A stretch of DNA of 64,000 nt from Neisseria musculi. GTDB taxonomy: Bacteria; Pseudomonadota; Gammaproteobacteria; Burkholderiales; Neisseriaceae. The stretch spans positions 1,302,001-1,366,000 of the forward strand of contig NZ_CP060414.2 in the NCBI RefSeq assembly GCF_014297595.2. The letters are read 5' to 3'. The notes under the pieces are model-generated. The model ran no database searches. It saw nothing but the letters and a program-made list of their open reading frames with translations, and was not told where the DNA came from. Position numbers and translations under genes: made by a program. Positions 39,005 to 48,345 of this stretch are shown here, one piece after another (position 1 is the first letter of the stretch; the number at the start of each line of letters is the position of its first letter).

Positions 39005-39292
39005 ATGACCGCTAAAGGACAAATGCTACAAGATCCTTTTTTGAATGCTTTACGGAAAGAGCATGTTCCGGTTTCCATTTATTTGGTAAACGGCATCAAA
39101 CTTCAGGGGCAGGTTGAATCATTTGACCAATATGTCGTATTGTTGCGCAACACCTCGGTAACACAAATGGTATATAAACACGCCATTTCCACCATTGTTC
39201 CCGCGCGTGCAGTGAGTTTGCAACAGCAGGAACACAAACAAACTCAGGCCGCAGCCCCTGTTCAGGTAGAAACCCAACAGCCGGCCGAATAA
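39005..39292 (+). CDS. hfq: RNA chaperone Hfq
   Basis: 95 residues. Sm1 motif ([27 protein letters not shown], about residues 22-48) and Sm2 ([13 protein letters not shown], about 57-69), then a Gln/Ala-rich tail. It forms a hexamer that binds sRNAs and mRNAs. A good site (cggag) precedes the ATG and a strong terminator follows. Confidence 0.98.
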   Translation: MTAKGQMLQDPFLNALRKEHVPVSIYLVNGIKLQGQVESFDQYVVLLRNTSVTQMVYKHAISTIVPARAVSLQQQEHKQTQAAAPVQVETQQPAE

Positions 39293-39306
39293 GGCAGCAA
39301 TACAAA

Positions 39307-39342
39307 TACCTTACCGAAACAATGCGGTAAGGTATTTTTTAT
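39307..39342 (+). terminator. intrinsic terminator of hfq
   Basis: A perfect stem ATACCTTACCG / CGGTAAGGTAT with an eight-base loop and six T. Confidence 0.9.
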
Positions 39343-39367
39343 ATCTCTTTTTTCAGACGGCCGGATA

Positions 39368-39946
39368 ATGCTGCTAAATAATATTCTGCCTTTCGCCCAT
39401 CATTTGCTGCGCAGCAGCATCCGCCCCGGTGAAAGCGTACTTGATGGAACCGCAGGCAACGGCCACGACACCTTGTTGCTGGCACAATGCGTTGGCGCCG
39501 GAGGAAAAGTGTGGGCGTTTGACATACAGGCGCAGGCACTGGCGCAAACTGCCGCCCGATTGGCCGATGCCGGCATCCGAACCAAAGTGGAATATGTATG
39601 CGCAGGACATGAAACATTGGCAGAATATGTCGAAGAACCATTATCCGCTGCGGTATTTAATTTCGGCTGGCTTCCCGGCGGCAACAAAATGCTGACCACC
39701 CAAGCCGCCACCAGCATACCCGCTTTAACGGCTTCCTTAGCATTGCTGAAACCGGGTGGTTTGCTGGTAGCCGTTCTGTATCCCGGCCATGATGCCGGAT
39801 ACCATGAAGCACATTCCGTGGAACAATGGGCGGCAGATTTACCGCAGCAGCAATATGCCGTATTGAAATACGGTTTTATCAACCGCCAAAACCAACCGCC
39901 TTATTTGCTGGCGGTTGAAAAGTTGCAGAAAATCAGGCAAGCCTGA
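39368..39946 (+). CDS. class I SAM methyltransferase of the YtqB/MnmM family
   Basis: 192 residues. SAM-binding VLDGTAGNGHDTLLLA (about residues 24-39), AFDIQAQAL for the acidic loop and NFGWLPGGNKMLTT, characteristic of the YtqB (PF06962) family. B. subtilis YtqB (MnmM) methylates the wobble uridine of some tRNAs (nm5s2U to mnm5s2U); the same role is inferred. ATG at 39368 sits immediately after an inverted DUS with only a weak ribosome-binding site. Confidence 0.82.
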   Translation: MLLNNILPFAHHLLRSSIRPGESVLDGTAGNGHDTLLLAQCVGAGGKVWAFDIQAQALAQTAARLADAGIRTKVEYVCAGHETLAEYVEEPLSAAVFNFGWLPGGNKMLTTQAATSIPALTASLALLKPGGLLVAVLYPGHDAGYHEAHSVEQWAADLPQQQYAVLKYGFINRQNQPPYLLAVEKLQKIRQA

Positions 39947-40069
39947 TGAAATTAGGGCGGTAACAGTATCTCCGATGATAAAGCAATCGGCCTGCAAGCT
40001 AACGCGCATTCGCTTTCACGATCCTTCCTAATCAACTGATTCATTATATCTTCCCCGAAGTTGGCAAAT

Positions 40070-40660
40070 TCACAACAAACCGGCTTCCCTGAAAAAATGC
40101 CCGTAAACTTCCGCCTTCTTTTCCAATGCCAGCGGATAAGCCCGCGATGATGACGGCAGGCGGTACAAACGCAGATTCCGCCCGTTAAACAACGCTTCGG
40201 CATATTCCCCGATTTTCGGCTTGGCAGTTTCAGACGGCATCAGAGCAAGCAATGTGTCCGTAGCCAACTCACCTGTGGTCATCACGGTTCGGCACCGCGG
40301 AATGCACGCCAACACGGCCTCCAAATCCACCGGTTCGACAATTTCCAAAAATTTATCTGCCGCATTACCCTGCAAACGCCGTACCTTATACGCCGTGTCG
40401 CCGACAGCAATGCCTTTCTCCGCTAAAAACGAACGCAGCAAACTTTCTTTAAACGCCTTGCCGCCTGCTTCAACAAAATAATCTTTATCGCCGAAAAACA
40501 CCAAGCCGAACACCCGCCACATATCGTTTTGAAAATTCGGATAATAAAAATCCATTTTCCAGCGTGTACGCGGCGGCGGAAACGATCCAAGCATCAATAA
40601 TCGGGCGTTTGCCGGCAAAAACGGGGGCAAGGGGTGGGTTTCTATAGTAGTGTTCGTCAT
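40070..40660 (-). CDS. uracil-DNA glycosylase-superfamily protein (Mug-like)
   Basis: A 196-residue protein with an N-terminal LLMLGSFPPPRTRWKM in the position of the catalytic water-activating motif, YYPNFQNDMWRVFG, and a C-terminal LPSSSRAYPLALEKKAEVYG. This fits the Mug/TDG-like branch of the uracil-DNA glycosylase superfamily, which removes uracil or thymine from mismatches. Activity is inferred from the fold. It lies on the same strand as cutA, the HAD gene and hda, with small gaps. Confidence 0.75.
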   Translation of the reverse strand: MTNTTIETHPLPPFLPANARLLMLGSFPPPRTRWKMDFYYPNFQNDMWRVFGLVFFGDKDYFVEAGGKAFKESLLRSFLAEKGIAVGDTAYKVRRLQGNAADKFLEIVEPVDLEAVLACIPRCRTVMTTGELATDTLLALMPSETAKPKIGEYAEALFNGRNLRLYRLPSSSRAYPLALEKKAEVYGHFFREAGLL

Positions 40661-40729
40661 CGGCAAGAGCAATAAACAGAAGCAGGCGGAAAGCCCGTCC
40701 TGCAGATCGGATACAGCTTAAAAAGCGCG

Positions 40730-41053
40730 CTACCGTGCCAACTGTGCCTTCATCCATTTCAAATAGGGCAGAAAACCACCCTGTACCGGCTGCATCAGCA
40801 CTTGCGGGCAGTCATAGCTGTGGTGGCGCACAATAATTTTTTCCACCGCCTTGTAATGGCAGCGGGCAGTTTTAATCACCAAGCGGATTTCTTCACCACT
40901 GCACAATTGGCCGTTCCACATATACCGGCTGCTGACACTTTCATATTGCACGCAGGCAGCCAAGCCGTTTTCGAGCAACAAGCGGCCGATAAGCTCGGCT
41001 TCTTCGCGGCTCGGCGCGGTGGCAGTGATGATAACGGGCTTGAAACGGAGCAT
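40730..41053 (-). CDS. cutA: divalent-cation tolerance protein CutA
   Basis: 107 residues with the CutA pattern: N-terminal VIITATAPSREEAELIGRLLLENGLAACV, YMWNGQLCSGEEIRLVIKT and HSYDCPQVLMQPV. It forms a stable trimer. Its links to copper tolerance are indirect. Confidence 0.93.
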   Translation of the reverse strand: MLRFKPVIITATAPSREEAELIGRLLLENGLAACVQYESVSSRYMWNGQLCSGEEIRLVIKTARCHYKAVEKIIVRHHSYDCPQVLMQPVQGGFLPYLKWMKAQLAR

Positions 41054-41069
41054 ATTCAGACGGCCTTTG

Positions 41070-41741
41070 TTAAAGTTTGAAATTCAAAACCGGCCAACCC
41101 CGGGCTTCGGCTTCCTGCTGCAATATTTCATCGGGATTAACGGCCACTGGGTCGCTCACCAAATGCAGCAGCGGCAGGTCGTTTTTAGAGTCGCTGTAAA
41201 AATAGGTTTTGCCGTAGTCTGCAAGCGTTTCGCCGCGCGCAGCCAACCATTCGTTCAGGCGGGTGATTTTGCCTTCTTTCAGGCTGGGCGTGCCGACATA
41301 ATTGCCGGTGTAGCGGCCGTCTGCACCGGTTTCCAGCCGAGTTCCAATGATATTTTCGATGCCGAACAGGCGGCAGATGGGGGTGATGATAAATTCGTTG
41401 GTCGATGAAATCACCAGCAATTCATCACCGGCACTGCGGTGGCTCTCCACCAGCATTTTCTGCATGGGCGAAATATGCGGGATAATAAAAGCGGCAGTAA
41501 ATTCGCCGTGCATCTCGACCAACTCTTCTTTACTGAACCGGCCGAGCGGCTCCAAGTGGAATTTCAGAAATTCATCGATATTCAGGCAGCCGTTTTGGTA
41601 GTCGCGGTAGAACTTATCGTTTTGGGCGCGGGTGTATGCGGCATCGACCACGCCTTTCTGAATCAGATATTGCGGCCACGCGTGGTCGGAATCGGTGTTG
41701 ATTAAAGTGTTGTCCAAATCGAAAATGGCGAGGTTTTTCAT
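41070..41741 (-). CDS. HAD-IB family phosphatase
   Basis: 223 residues. The nucleophile motif FDLDNTLINTDSD is at residues 6-18, the second motif ISSTNEFI near 102 and the acidic motif YSDSKNDLPLL near 183. It resembles SerB-type HAD-IB phosphatases acting on a small phosphate ester. ATG at 41741 overlaps the hda stop by four bases, showing coupled translation. Confidence 0.88.
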   Translation of the reverse strand: MKNLAIFDLDNTLINTDSDHAWPQYLIQKGVVDAAYTRAQNDKFYRDYQNGCLNIDEFLKFHLEPLGRFSKEELVEMHGEFTAAFIIPHISPMQKMLVESHRSAGDELLVISSTNEFIITPICRLFGIENIIGTRLETGADGRYTGNYVGTPSLKEGKITRLNEWLAARGETLADYGKTYFYSDSKNDLPLLHLVSDPVAVNPDEILQQEAEARGWPVLNFKL

Positions 41742-42400
41742 GCCTGCTCCTTCAGAAGCTGCCGCAACAACGGCAGGGTGATGCGCTTGCCCATTGAAAC
41801 GGCATAGCGGTCTAAGGTATCGAGCATCTGCATCAGGCTGTCGGTGTCGCGCCGCCAATGATTGAGCAGATAATGAAAGATTTCAGGCTCCACCACCAAT
41901 TGACGGGCAGCGGCCATACTCACCAACGCATCGATTTTTTCTTGGTCGCTCAACGGTTTGACATCGTAAACCAAACAATAGCCCATACGGGTGCGCAAAT
42001 CTTCGCGCAACACCAACGCGTGCGGCGGCACCCCGCCGCTGAGCAGCAAAAATCCGCAGCCGCTGTTGCGCAAGCGGTTGAATATTTCAAACAGCACCGC
42101 CTGCCCGCTGCTGTCGAGTTTGTCTATCTGATCTACCGCCAGATATTCGGCTTCAAACGCCGTTTCCTCCAGCGGGGTGTCGGCGGCATCGACATAAACA
42201 GCGTTTTTGCCCGCCTGCGAAGCCTGCGCCACCCAGGCCTGCAGCAGGTGGCTCTTGCCCGAACCGGGCAGCCCCCACACATAAACAAACTGCCCCTGCG
42301 CTTGTTGCAGCATATACAGCAACTCGGCGTTAGACCTACCCAGAAATTTATCAAACGAAGGGTAGTCGCGGGAGGCAAAGTCAAAAATCAACTGGTTCAC
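41738..42400 (-). CDS. hda: DnaA regulatory inactivator Hda
   Basis: 220 residues of the DnaA/Hda AAA family. Clamp-binding QLIFDF at the N-terminus, Walker A WGLPGSGKSHLLQA near residue 44, Walker B YLAVDQIDKL. Hda with the sliding clamp stimulates DnaA-ATP hydrolysis and limits re-initiation. The start codon is GTG with no strong ribosome-binding site. Its end overlaps the HAD gene. Confidence 0.92.
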   Translation of the reverse strand: MNQLIFDFASRDYPSFDKFLGRSNAELLYMLQQAQGQFVYVWGLPGSGKSHLLQAWVAQASQAGKNAVYVDAADTPLEETAFEAEYLAVDQIDKLDSSGQAVLFEIFNRLRNSGCGFLLLSGGVPPHALVLREDLRTRMGYCLVYDVKPLSDQEKIDALVSMAAARQLVVEPEIFHYLLNHWRRDTDSLMQMLDTLDRYAVSMGKRITLPLLRQLLKEQA

Positions 42401-42604
42401 GGCGTGGTTTGCGCGTCTTTTTAAAACACTGCATTGTAAGCGGTTTCAGCAAACGGCAGCAAGCAGCGGCGCCGTTTGGCGGCCTGCGGTTTTTCACTTA
42501 AAATAACAGACCTTATACCCCGTTTGGGCCGTCTGAACACAACCCGGGCACAGCCGCCGCTTTCAGACGGCCGCCTTAAAAAACACTCCGAAAGCACGCT
42601 TCAA

Positions 42605-43255
42605 ATGGAATTTATTTCATCGGTTATCGATTTTATTCTGCACATCGACCAACACCTCACCCAACTGGCCGCGCAATATGGTGCTTGGATTTACGCCATT
42701 TTGTTTCTGATTATTTTCTGCGAAACCGGCTTGGTGGTTACACCGTTTCTGCCGGGCGACTCGCTGTTGTTTGCCGCAGGCGGCATTGCCGCTATCGGCG
42801 GGATGAACATTCATATGATGGTGCTGCTGCTGATTGTGGCAGCGATTGTCGGCGATGCGGTCAATTTCGCCATCGGCAAATATTTCGGTGCCAAACTCTT
42901 TGCCAATCCCGATTCCAAGATCTTCAAGCGCAGCTATCTCGACAAAACCCACCGGTTTTACGAAAAATACGGCGGCAAAACCATCATCATCGCCCGCTTC
43001 GTGCCCATCGTGCGCACGTTTGCGCCGTTTGTGGCCGGCATGGCCGATATGCACTACGGCCGCTTTATCCGCTACAACGTTATCGGCGCCATGTTGTGGG
43101 TGGTGCTGTTTTCTTATGCGGGCTATTTCTTCGCCAATATCCCGGTGGTGAAAAACAATCTCGGCCTGGTGCTGGGCGCGATTATCGTGATTTCGGTACT
43201 GCCCGGCGTTATCGAAATTATCCGCGCCCGGCACGCGGGCAAACACGGCGAATAA
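42605..43255 (+). CDS. DedA-family membrane protein
   Basis: 216 residues with the DedA (SNARE-associated) pattern: [20 protein letters not shown] near residue 40 and [21 protein letters not shown] near 135. DedA proteins are thought to move undecaprenyl phosphate or phospholipids and support membrane homeostasis. Start at 42605; the in-frame ATG 43 codons upstream reads through DUS and lacks family similarity. Confidence 0.9.
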   Translation: MEFISSVIDFILHIDQHLTQLAAQYGAWIYAILFLIIFCETGLVVTPFLPGDSLLFAAGGIAAIGGMNIHMMVLLLIVAAIVGDAVNFAIGKYFGAKLFANPDSKIFKRSYLDKTHRFYEKYGGKTIIIARFVPIVRTFAPFVAGMADMHYGRFIRYNVIGAMLWVVLFSYAGYFFANIPVVKNNLGLVLGAIIVISVLPGVIEIIRARHAGKHGE

Positions 43256-43396
43256 TCTGCAACGCGCTGTTTTTCAAAGGCTGTGTGCCGAAGTTTTACC
43301 AAAACCGTTGAAGCCGTCTGAAATATCCGTTATTTCGTTATTCATGTTGCCGGCGGGGTATATCCCCGCCTGAATTGAGGCCGTCTGAAAACCGCC

Positions 43397-44656
43397 CTAA
43401 CCTTTGCGCTGCATCACCACAGCGAAAAAGCCGTCGGTTTGGTGTGTTGCGGTGTCCAAACGCAGATACGCTCCTGTGTTTAAATCTACTTTGGCCGCAG
43501 CCAGCAGGCCGGCGCAGTCCACCGGCTCGAATTCGGGGTGTTCCGCAAGGAAACGCTCCGCCTGCCGCTCGTTTTCTTCCGGCAAAATGCTGCATGTGGC
43601 ATACACCAAACGGCCGTGCGCTTTCACCAGGGCAGCAGCAGCATGGAGAATGCTGTGCTGCTGCGCCAGCAGCTTGGCCACGGTTTCGGGCGACTGCCGG
43701 TATTTCAGATCGGGGTTGCGCCGCAAGGTGCCCAAGCCCGAACACGGCGCATCCACCAACACACGGTCGGCCTTGCCTTTCAGACGGCCGATGCGCGGGT
43801 CGGTTTCGCTGCCGATGCGCTCGGGGTGGATGTTGGTCAAACCCGCGCGCACCATGCGCGGCTTGAGATTGGCCAAGCGTTTTTCGGCAACATCAAACGC
43901 ATAAATGCGGCCTTTGTTGGCCATCATCGCGCCCACGGCCAGTGTTTTGCCGCCCGCGCCGGCGCAGAAATCCACCACGGTTTCGCCGCGCCTGGCGCCG
44001 AGCAGCAGCGCGAGCAGCTGGCTGCCCTCGTCCTGCACCTCCAACGTGCCGTCAAGAAACAGCGGGTGCCTGTTGAACGCGGCTTTATCGTGCAAACGGA
44101 TACCCCACGGCGAATAAGGCGGCATTTCGGCGTTTAAACCTTCGGCCTGAAGCGCGGCCAGCACTTTATCGCGCCTGCCTTTGAGGGTGTTGACGCGCAG
44201 ATCCAGCGGCGCGGAGCAGTTGATGCTGCGCCCGAACGCGAGCAGGGCTTCATCGCTATAGTGCGGGCGCATTTGCCCAATCAACCACCGGGGCAGCTCG
44301 GCGGCGGTATTCAGGCCGTCTGAAAACTCGTTTTTGCGGCTTTTCAGACGGCCTAAAAAATCGGCTTCCGCCTCATCGATCAGCCCCGCCAACCGGCTGA
44401 TATTCATGCTTCTGCCCAACACCAGCGCAGCCAGCGCAGCCTTGCGCGGCTGTGTGTGCGGGCGGTCGAGGGCCGCCGAAATTTTCTGATAGTGGCGCAG
44501 GGCGGCAAAAGCGGTTTCGGCAATTTCACGGCGGTCTTGGCGGCCGAGTTTTTTGTGGTTGCGGAAATAGGCGGAAAGAACCGCATCGGCAGGCTGTTTG
44601 AACGTAAGCATACCGGCCAGTACGGCGGCGGTGTGGTCGAGTCGGGCTGGGGTCAT
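43397..44656 (-). CDS. rsmB: RsmB/NOP-family RNA (cytosine-5) methyltransferase
   Basis: 419 residues: an N-terminal NusB-like domain, then the methyltransferase with DFCAGAGGKTLAVGAMM, VDAPCSGLGTLRRNPD (catalytic PC) and YATCSILPEENE (second Cys). It methylates a cytosine in 16S rRNA (C967 in E. coli). Codons near 44316-44355 read through an inverted DUS pair, giving the phrase SRKNEFSDGLNT. A decayed copy of this region lies just upstream. Confidence 0.85.
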   Translation of the reverse strand: MTPARLDHTAAVLAGMLTFKQPADAVLSAYFRNHKKLGRQDRREIAETAFAALRHYQKISAALDRPHTQPRKAALAALVLGRSMNISRLAGLIDEAEADFLGRLKSRKNEFSDGLNTAAELPRWLIGQMRPHYSDEALLAFGRSINCSAPLDLRVNTLKGRRDKVLAALQAEGLNAEMPPYSPWGIRLHDKAAFNRHPLFLDGTLEVQDEGSQLLALLLGARRGETVVDFCAGAGGKTLAVGAMMANKGRIYAFDVAEKRLANLKPRMVRAGLTNIHPERIGSETDPRIGRLKGKADRVLVDAPCSGLGTLRRNPDLKYRQSPETVAKLLAQQHSILHAAAALVKAHGRLVYATCSILPEENERQAERFLAEHPEFEPVDCAGLLAAAKVDLNTGAYLRLDTATHQTDGFFAVVMQRKG

Positions 44657-45186
44657 GGCGGTTTTAATGTGGGGAGAATCAGCGGCGGATTATACGTGAA
44701 ACCGCCGCAGTTCCGTAACCTCAGGCAGGCGGTTTCAGACAGCCGCACACCGGCAGCCGCCCTGCCGTCAGTTTGGCCTGCACAAGGCCAAGCCGCTTTG
44801 AGCACGGCTCCGAATCACAGCGGGGCTTCACCGCCCTAATGCGGGTGCATTTGTTCGAACAGCCGCCGAGCAGCCCGGCAACCGTGTTGAGGCCGTCTGA
44901 AAACGCACTTTCGCGGCTTTTCAGACGGCCTGAAAATCGGCTTCTCCCCTCATCGGGCAAACCGGCCAACCGGCCGATATTCATGCTCCTGCCCAACATC
45001 TGCCGCAGCCTTGCGCGGCTGCGGATGCCGTTTTTTTATGGTGCCGCAGCCTGCTGCCGAAAGAATGCGGCGGAAGTCCCGCCACCCCGCTCAGACGGCC
45101 TGCCGGTGTTGTTCAGACGGCCGGAAGGTTCGATTATCCTGTTTCGATATTAAAACAGGCCGTCTGAAAAACGCCGCTCATAAAGC
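44657..45186. other. intergenic region with duplicated rsmB fragment
   Basis: 530 bp between rsmB and the S4-domain gene. Besides the duplicated fragment it has several DUS (pairs near 44890-44932, 45109-45120 and 45156-45170). Confidence 0.6.
44845..45030 (-). pseudogene. duplicated, decayed fragment of rsmB
   Basis: The minus strand reads MLGRSMNIGRLAGLPDE, then GRLKSRESAFSDGLNTVAGLL, which matches LGRSMNISRLAGLIDE and GRLKSRKNEFSDGLNTAAEL of the adjacent rsmB, including the inverted DUS pair. Similarity fades on both sides. It is a partial tandem duplication, perhaps by recombination through the DUS pair or uptake of related DNA. Confidence 0.75.
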
Positions 45187-45588
45187 TTACCACCCGCCGC
45201 GCTTGATTTTGTCGATTTGGCGGCGGTCGCGCTTGGTGGGGCGGCCGTCCGGATAAGCCGCGCTGGCACGGCTTGCCTGGTCGAGCAGCTTCTGCTCTTG
45301 GCGGCGGCAGGCGGTCTCCTGATCTTCTTCATACAGCATACGCGCCTCCGGCGCAGGCCGGCGCTGGTGGTTGAGCGACAGCACCCTGATTTTGTAGGGC
45401 AGTGAATTGAGCGTTAAATCCACCGTGTCGCCCGCACTGATATTTTTGCTGTTTTTCACCTTCGCTCCATTCACCTGCACGCGCCCGAGCTCGATATGCT
45501 TCTGCGCCAGCGCGCGGGTTTTGAAAAAACGCGCCGCCCACAGCCACTTGTCGAGGCGCATGGCGGCGTTGTTGCGAGCATTGTCCAT
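45187..45588 (-). CDS. hslR: S4-domain RNA-binding heat-shock protein (Hsp15-like)
   Basis: 133 residues. The S4 domain (MRLDKWLWAARFFKTRALAQKHIELGRVQVNG, about 10-42) is followed by a basic tail ending KRDRRQIDKIKRGGW. Hsp15 recycles free 50S subunits carrying a stalled nascent chain. Monocistronic. Confidence 0.88.
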   Translation of the reverse strand: MDNARNNAAMRLDKWLWAARFFKTRALAQKHIELGRVQVNGAKVKNSKNISAGDTVDLTLNSLPYKIRVLSLNHQRRPAPEARMLYEEDQETACRRQEQKLLDQASRASAAYPDGRPTKRDRRQIDKIKRGGW

Positions 45589-45861
45589 AATGGTGCCGTA
45601 TTGATTGATGTGCGGCCGAGTTTAGCATAAGATACGCAATCTTATCGGGAGCTTTTGCACTAAAACGCCCCCCGCCGGCAAACAGCAATTTCAGCGCGCA
45701 AAGGCCGTCTGAACAGTTTGGGCGCGCGGCGGTCAATATCCCGCAGGGCAACCGCAGCCGTGCGGCAACCCGCGGCATTTTGGAATTTCGCGGCAGATGC
45801 TGCCAAAGCCGTTTCCTTAGCGTATCATTACGTTTGAATCCTAACGAATAAGAGCATGATT

Positions 45862-46821
45862 ATGAAACCCGTTTTTCTGGATTTTGAACAACCCATCGCC
45901 GAATTGACTCAAAAAATCGATGAGCTGCGTTTCGTGCAGGGTGAGTCTGCCGTGGATATTTCCGAAGAAATCGCCCGCCTGCAAAAGAAAAGTGCCGATT
46001 TGACCAAGTCGATTTTCAACAAACTCACCCCCGCGCAGGTGTCGCAGGTATCGCGCCACCCGCAACGCCCTTATACTCTGGATTACATCAACGCTGTTTT
46101 CACCGATTTCCAAGAGCTGCACGGCGACCGCCATTTTGCCGATGACCACGCCGTTATCGGCGGTTTGGCGCGTTTCAACGGCCAAAGCGTGGTGGTAATC
46201 GGCCACCAGAAAGGCCGCGACACCAAAGAAAAAATCCGCCGCAATTTCGGCATGCCCCGCCCCGAAGGCTACCGCAAAGCCCTGCGCCTGATGCAGCTTG
46301 CCGAAAAATTCCACCTGCCGGTGATAACGTTTATCGACACCCCCGGTGCCTACCCCGGCATCGGCGCAGAAGAGCGCAACCAATCCGAAGCCATCGGCCG
46401 CAATCTCTATGAATTAACCAAACTGCACGTGCCTGTGTTGTGCACCATTATCGGCGAAGGCGGCTCCGGCGGTGCGTTGGCGATTGCAGTGGGCGACTTC
46501 GTGAATATGCTGCAATACTCCACTTATTCGGTGATTTCGCCCGAGGGCTGCGCATCTATTTTGTGGAAAACCGCCGAAAAAGCCCCCGATGCCGCGCAAG
46601 CCCTGGGCATCACTGCCAAACGTTTGGCCGATTTGGGTTTGATTGACCGCGTCATCGAAGAGCCGCTGGGCGGCGCACACCGCAACCACGCCGAAATAAC
46701 CAAGCGCGTGAAAGAAGTGCTTACCGAGCAACTGCGCACCGCACAAGATATGCCCATGGCCGACCTGCTCACCCGCCGCTTCGACCGCATTATGGCTTAC
46801 GGCCGGTTTGCCGAAAAATAA
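45862..46821 (+). CDS. accA: acetyl-CoA carboxylase carboxyltransferase subunit alpha
   Basis: 319 residues, the length usual in Neisseria ([74 protein letters not shown]). It forms the carboxyltransferase with AccD and makes malonyl-CoA for fatty acid synthesis. The second of two close ATG codons is chosen because the first (45856) is only two to three bases from aagag. Confidence 0.97.
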   Translation: MKPVFLDFEQPIAELTQKIDELRFVQGESAVDISEEIARLQKKSADLTKSIFNKLTPAQVSQVSRHPQRPYTLDYINAVFTDFQELHGDRHFADDHAVIGGLARFNGQSVVVIGHQKGRDTKEKIRRNFGMPRPEGYRKALRLMQLAEKFHLPVITFIDTPGAYPGIGAEERNQSEAIGRNLYELTKLHVPVLCTIIGEGGSGGALAIAVGDFVNMLQYSTYSVISPEGCASILWKTAEKAPDAAQALGITAKRLADLGLIDRVIEEPLGGAHRNHAEITKRVKEVLTEQLRTAQDMPMADLLTRRFDRIMAYGRFAEK

Positions 46822-46833
46822 GCCACCCGCAAC

Positions 46834-46868
46834 ACAAGAACAGGCTTCGATACCTGCTCTTGTTTTTT
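46834..46868 (+). terminator. intrinsic terminator of accA
   Basis: ACAAGAACAGG pairs with CCTGCTCTTGT (one mismatch), then six T. An inverted DUS follows directly. Confidence 0.8.
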
Positions 46869-47146
46869 CAGACGGCCATGCAACTATTTTTAAAGCATTT
46901 GCCGCCACGGTATTTGCTTCTACAATCAATCCGCTTTACTGCCGTTATGGCGTTGCGGCAACTTAGCCCGAAAAGACGCTTTACCGGCCGCCGGGGCGGC
47001 AACAAAAGCGGTTTCGTGAGGTCTGCACTGCTTGCGGTTTGCCCGTAGCAGAAAATAAAGTGGGTTCGCCATATAGCCAACCTACCCTGCGGCCATTACA
47101 ATCGGCCGCAGCTGCTGAAACCACAAACCGATACCAAAGGCTACCC
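46869..47146. other. leader region of ribB
   Basis: No gene. A GC-rich inverted repeat (gcggccattacaatcggccgc, near 47090-47112) lies about 35 bases before the ribB start. I looked for an FMN riboswitch signature and did not find it. Confidence 0.4.
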
Positions 47147-48238
47147 ATGAACATCTCCCCCATTCCCGAAATCCTCGCCGACATCAAAGCCGGCAAAATG
47201 GTGATTATCACCGATGCAGAAGACCGTGAAAACGAAGGCGATTTGGTGATGGCTGCCCAATTCGTTACCCCGCAGGCCGTCAATTTCATGATCAAACACG
47301 CCCGAGGCCTCGTTTGCCTGCCGATGAACGATGAACTGGTCGAGCGTCTCAAACTGCCGCAGATGACGCAGAAAAACGGTGCGCAATACGGCACCAACTT
47401 CACCGTATCCATCGAAGCCGCCCACGGCATCTCCACCGGCATTTCCGCTGCCGACCGCGCGCTTACCATTCAGACGGCCGTATCGCCCGCCGTCCGACCC
47501 GAAGACATCGTCCAGCCCGGGCACATCTTCCCCCTGCGCTCACAAAAAGGCGGCGTGCTTGTGCGCGCCGGGCACACCGAAGCCGCCGTTGATTTGGCGC
47601 AGATGAGCGGCCTCACCCCCGCCGGCGTGATTTGCGAAATCCTCAACGATGACGGCACCATGGCGCGTATGCCCGAATTGATGAAGTTCGCCGAAGAGCA
47701 CAACCTCAAAATCGGCACCATCGCCGATTTAATCGAATACCGCAGCCGCACCGAAAGCCTGCTTGAAGAAATGGGCGACACCGCCGTGCAAACCCCGTGG
47801 GGCGGATTCCGGCAGCATGTATATGTCGACAAACTCTCCGGCGAAACCCATCTGGCGCTGGTAAAAGGCAGCATCAGCCCCGAAAAAGAAACCCTCGTGC
47901 GCGTGCACGAGCCGTTTTCGGCGATGGACTTTCTCCAGGCCGACCCCAACCATAGCTGGCCGCTGCCCGCCGCGCTGCAACGCATCCAACAGGCCGAAAG
48001 CGGCGTGATTATCCTGCTTCACCGCACTGAAGACGGCAGCGCCCTGCTCGAGCGCACTCTGCCGAAAAACAGTTTCCAAGTGAAAAAATGGGATAAGAAA
48101 ACCTACGGCATCGGCGCGCAGATTCTCGCCGGCCTCAATGTGCAGAAAATGCGCGTGATGGGAAAGCCCTCTTCTATGAACGGGCTGACCGGATTCGGGC
48201 TGGAGGTAACGGGTTTCGAAGAAGCCGCAGGCGCATAA
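47147..48238 (+). CDS. ribB: 3,4-dihydroxy-2-butanone-4-phosphate synthase with degenerate GTP cyclohydrolase II-like domain
   Basis: 363 residues. The N-terminal DHBP synthase domain (about 1-205) has DAEDRENEGDLVMAA and GHTEAAVDLA. It makes the four-carbon precursor of riboflavin from ribulose 5-phosphate. The C-terminal 150 residues resemble GTP cyclohydrolase II in layout (HVYVDKLSGETHLALVKG, KKWDKKTYGIGAQIL), but the three zinc-binding cysteines of real RibA are absent, so it is a RibBX-type fusion with only the first activity. Start at 47147 (MNISPIPEILADIK). Confidence 0.93.
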   Translation: MNISPIPEILADIKAGKMVIITDAEDRENEGDLVMAAQFVTPQAVNFMIKHARGLVCLPMNDELVERLKLPQMTQKNGAQYGTNFTVSIEAAHGISTGISAADRALTIQTAVSPAVRPEDIVQPGHIFPLRSQKGGVLVRAGHTEAAVDLAQMSGLTPAGVICEILNDDGTMARMPELMKFAEEHNLKIGTIADLIEYRSRTESLLEEMGDTAVQTPWGGFRQHVYVDKLSGETHLALVKGSISPEKETLVRVHEPFSAMDFLQADPNHSWPLPAALQRIQQAESGVIILLHRTEDGSALLERTLPKNSFQVKKWDKKTYGIGAQILAGLNVQKMRVMGKPSSMNGLTGFGLEVTGFEEAAGA

Positions 48239-48242
48239 AAAA

Positions 48243-48270
48243 CAGGGCGGCAAACAACCGCCCTGTTGTT
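48243..48270 (+). terminator. intrinsic terminator of ribB
   Basis: CAGGGCGG-CAAACAA-CCGCCCTG followed by ttgttattt, five bases after the stop. Confidence 0.8.
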
Positions 48271-48345
48271 ATTTCGAGGCCGTCTGAAACGCTGAGGCCA
48301 TCTGAAAACATGCTCCAATCCGGGTAAACGGCAAACCCGTCCAAC

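Noticed and set aside
46869..47146. FMN riboswitch upstream of ribB
   Set aside because: The conserved RFN core sequences are not present.
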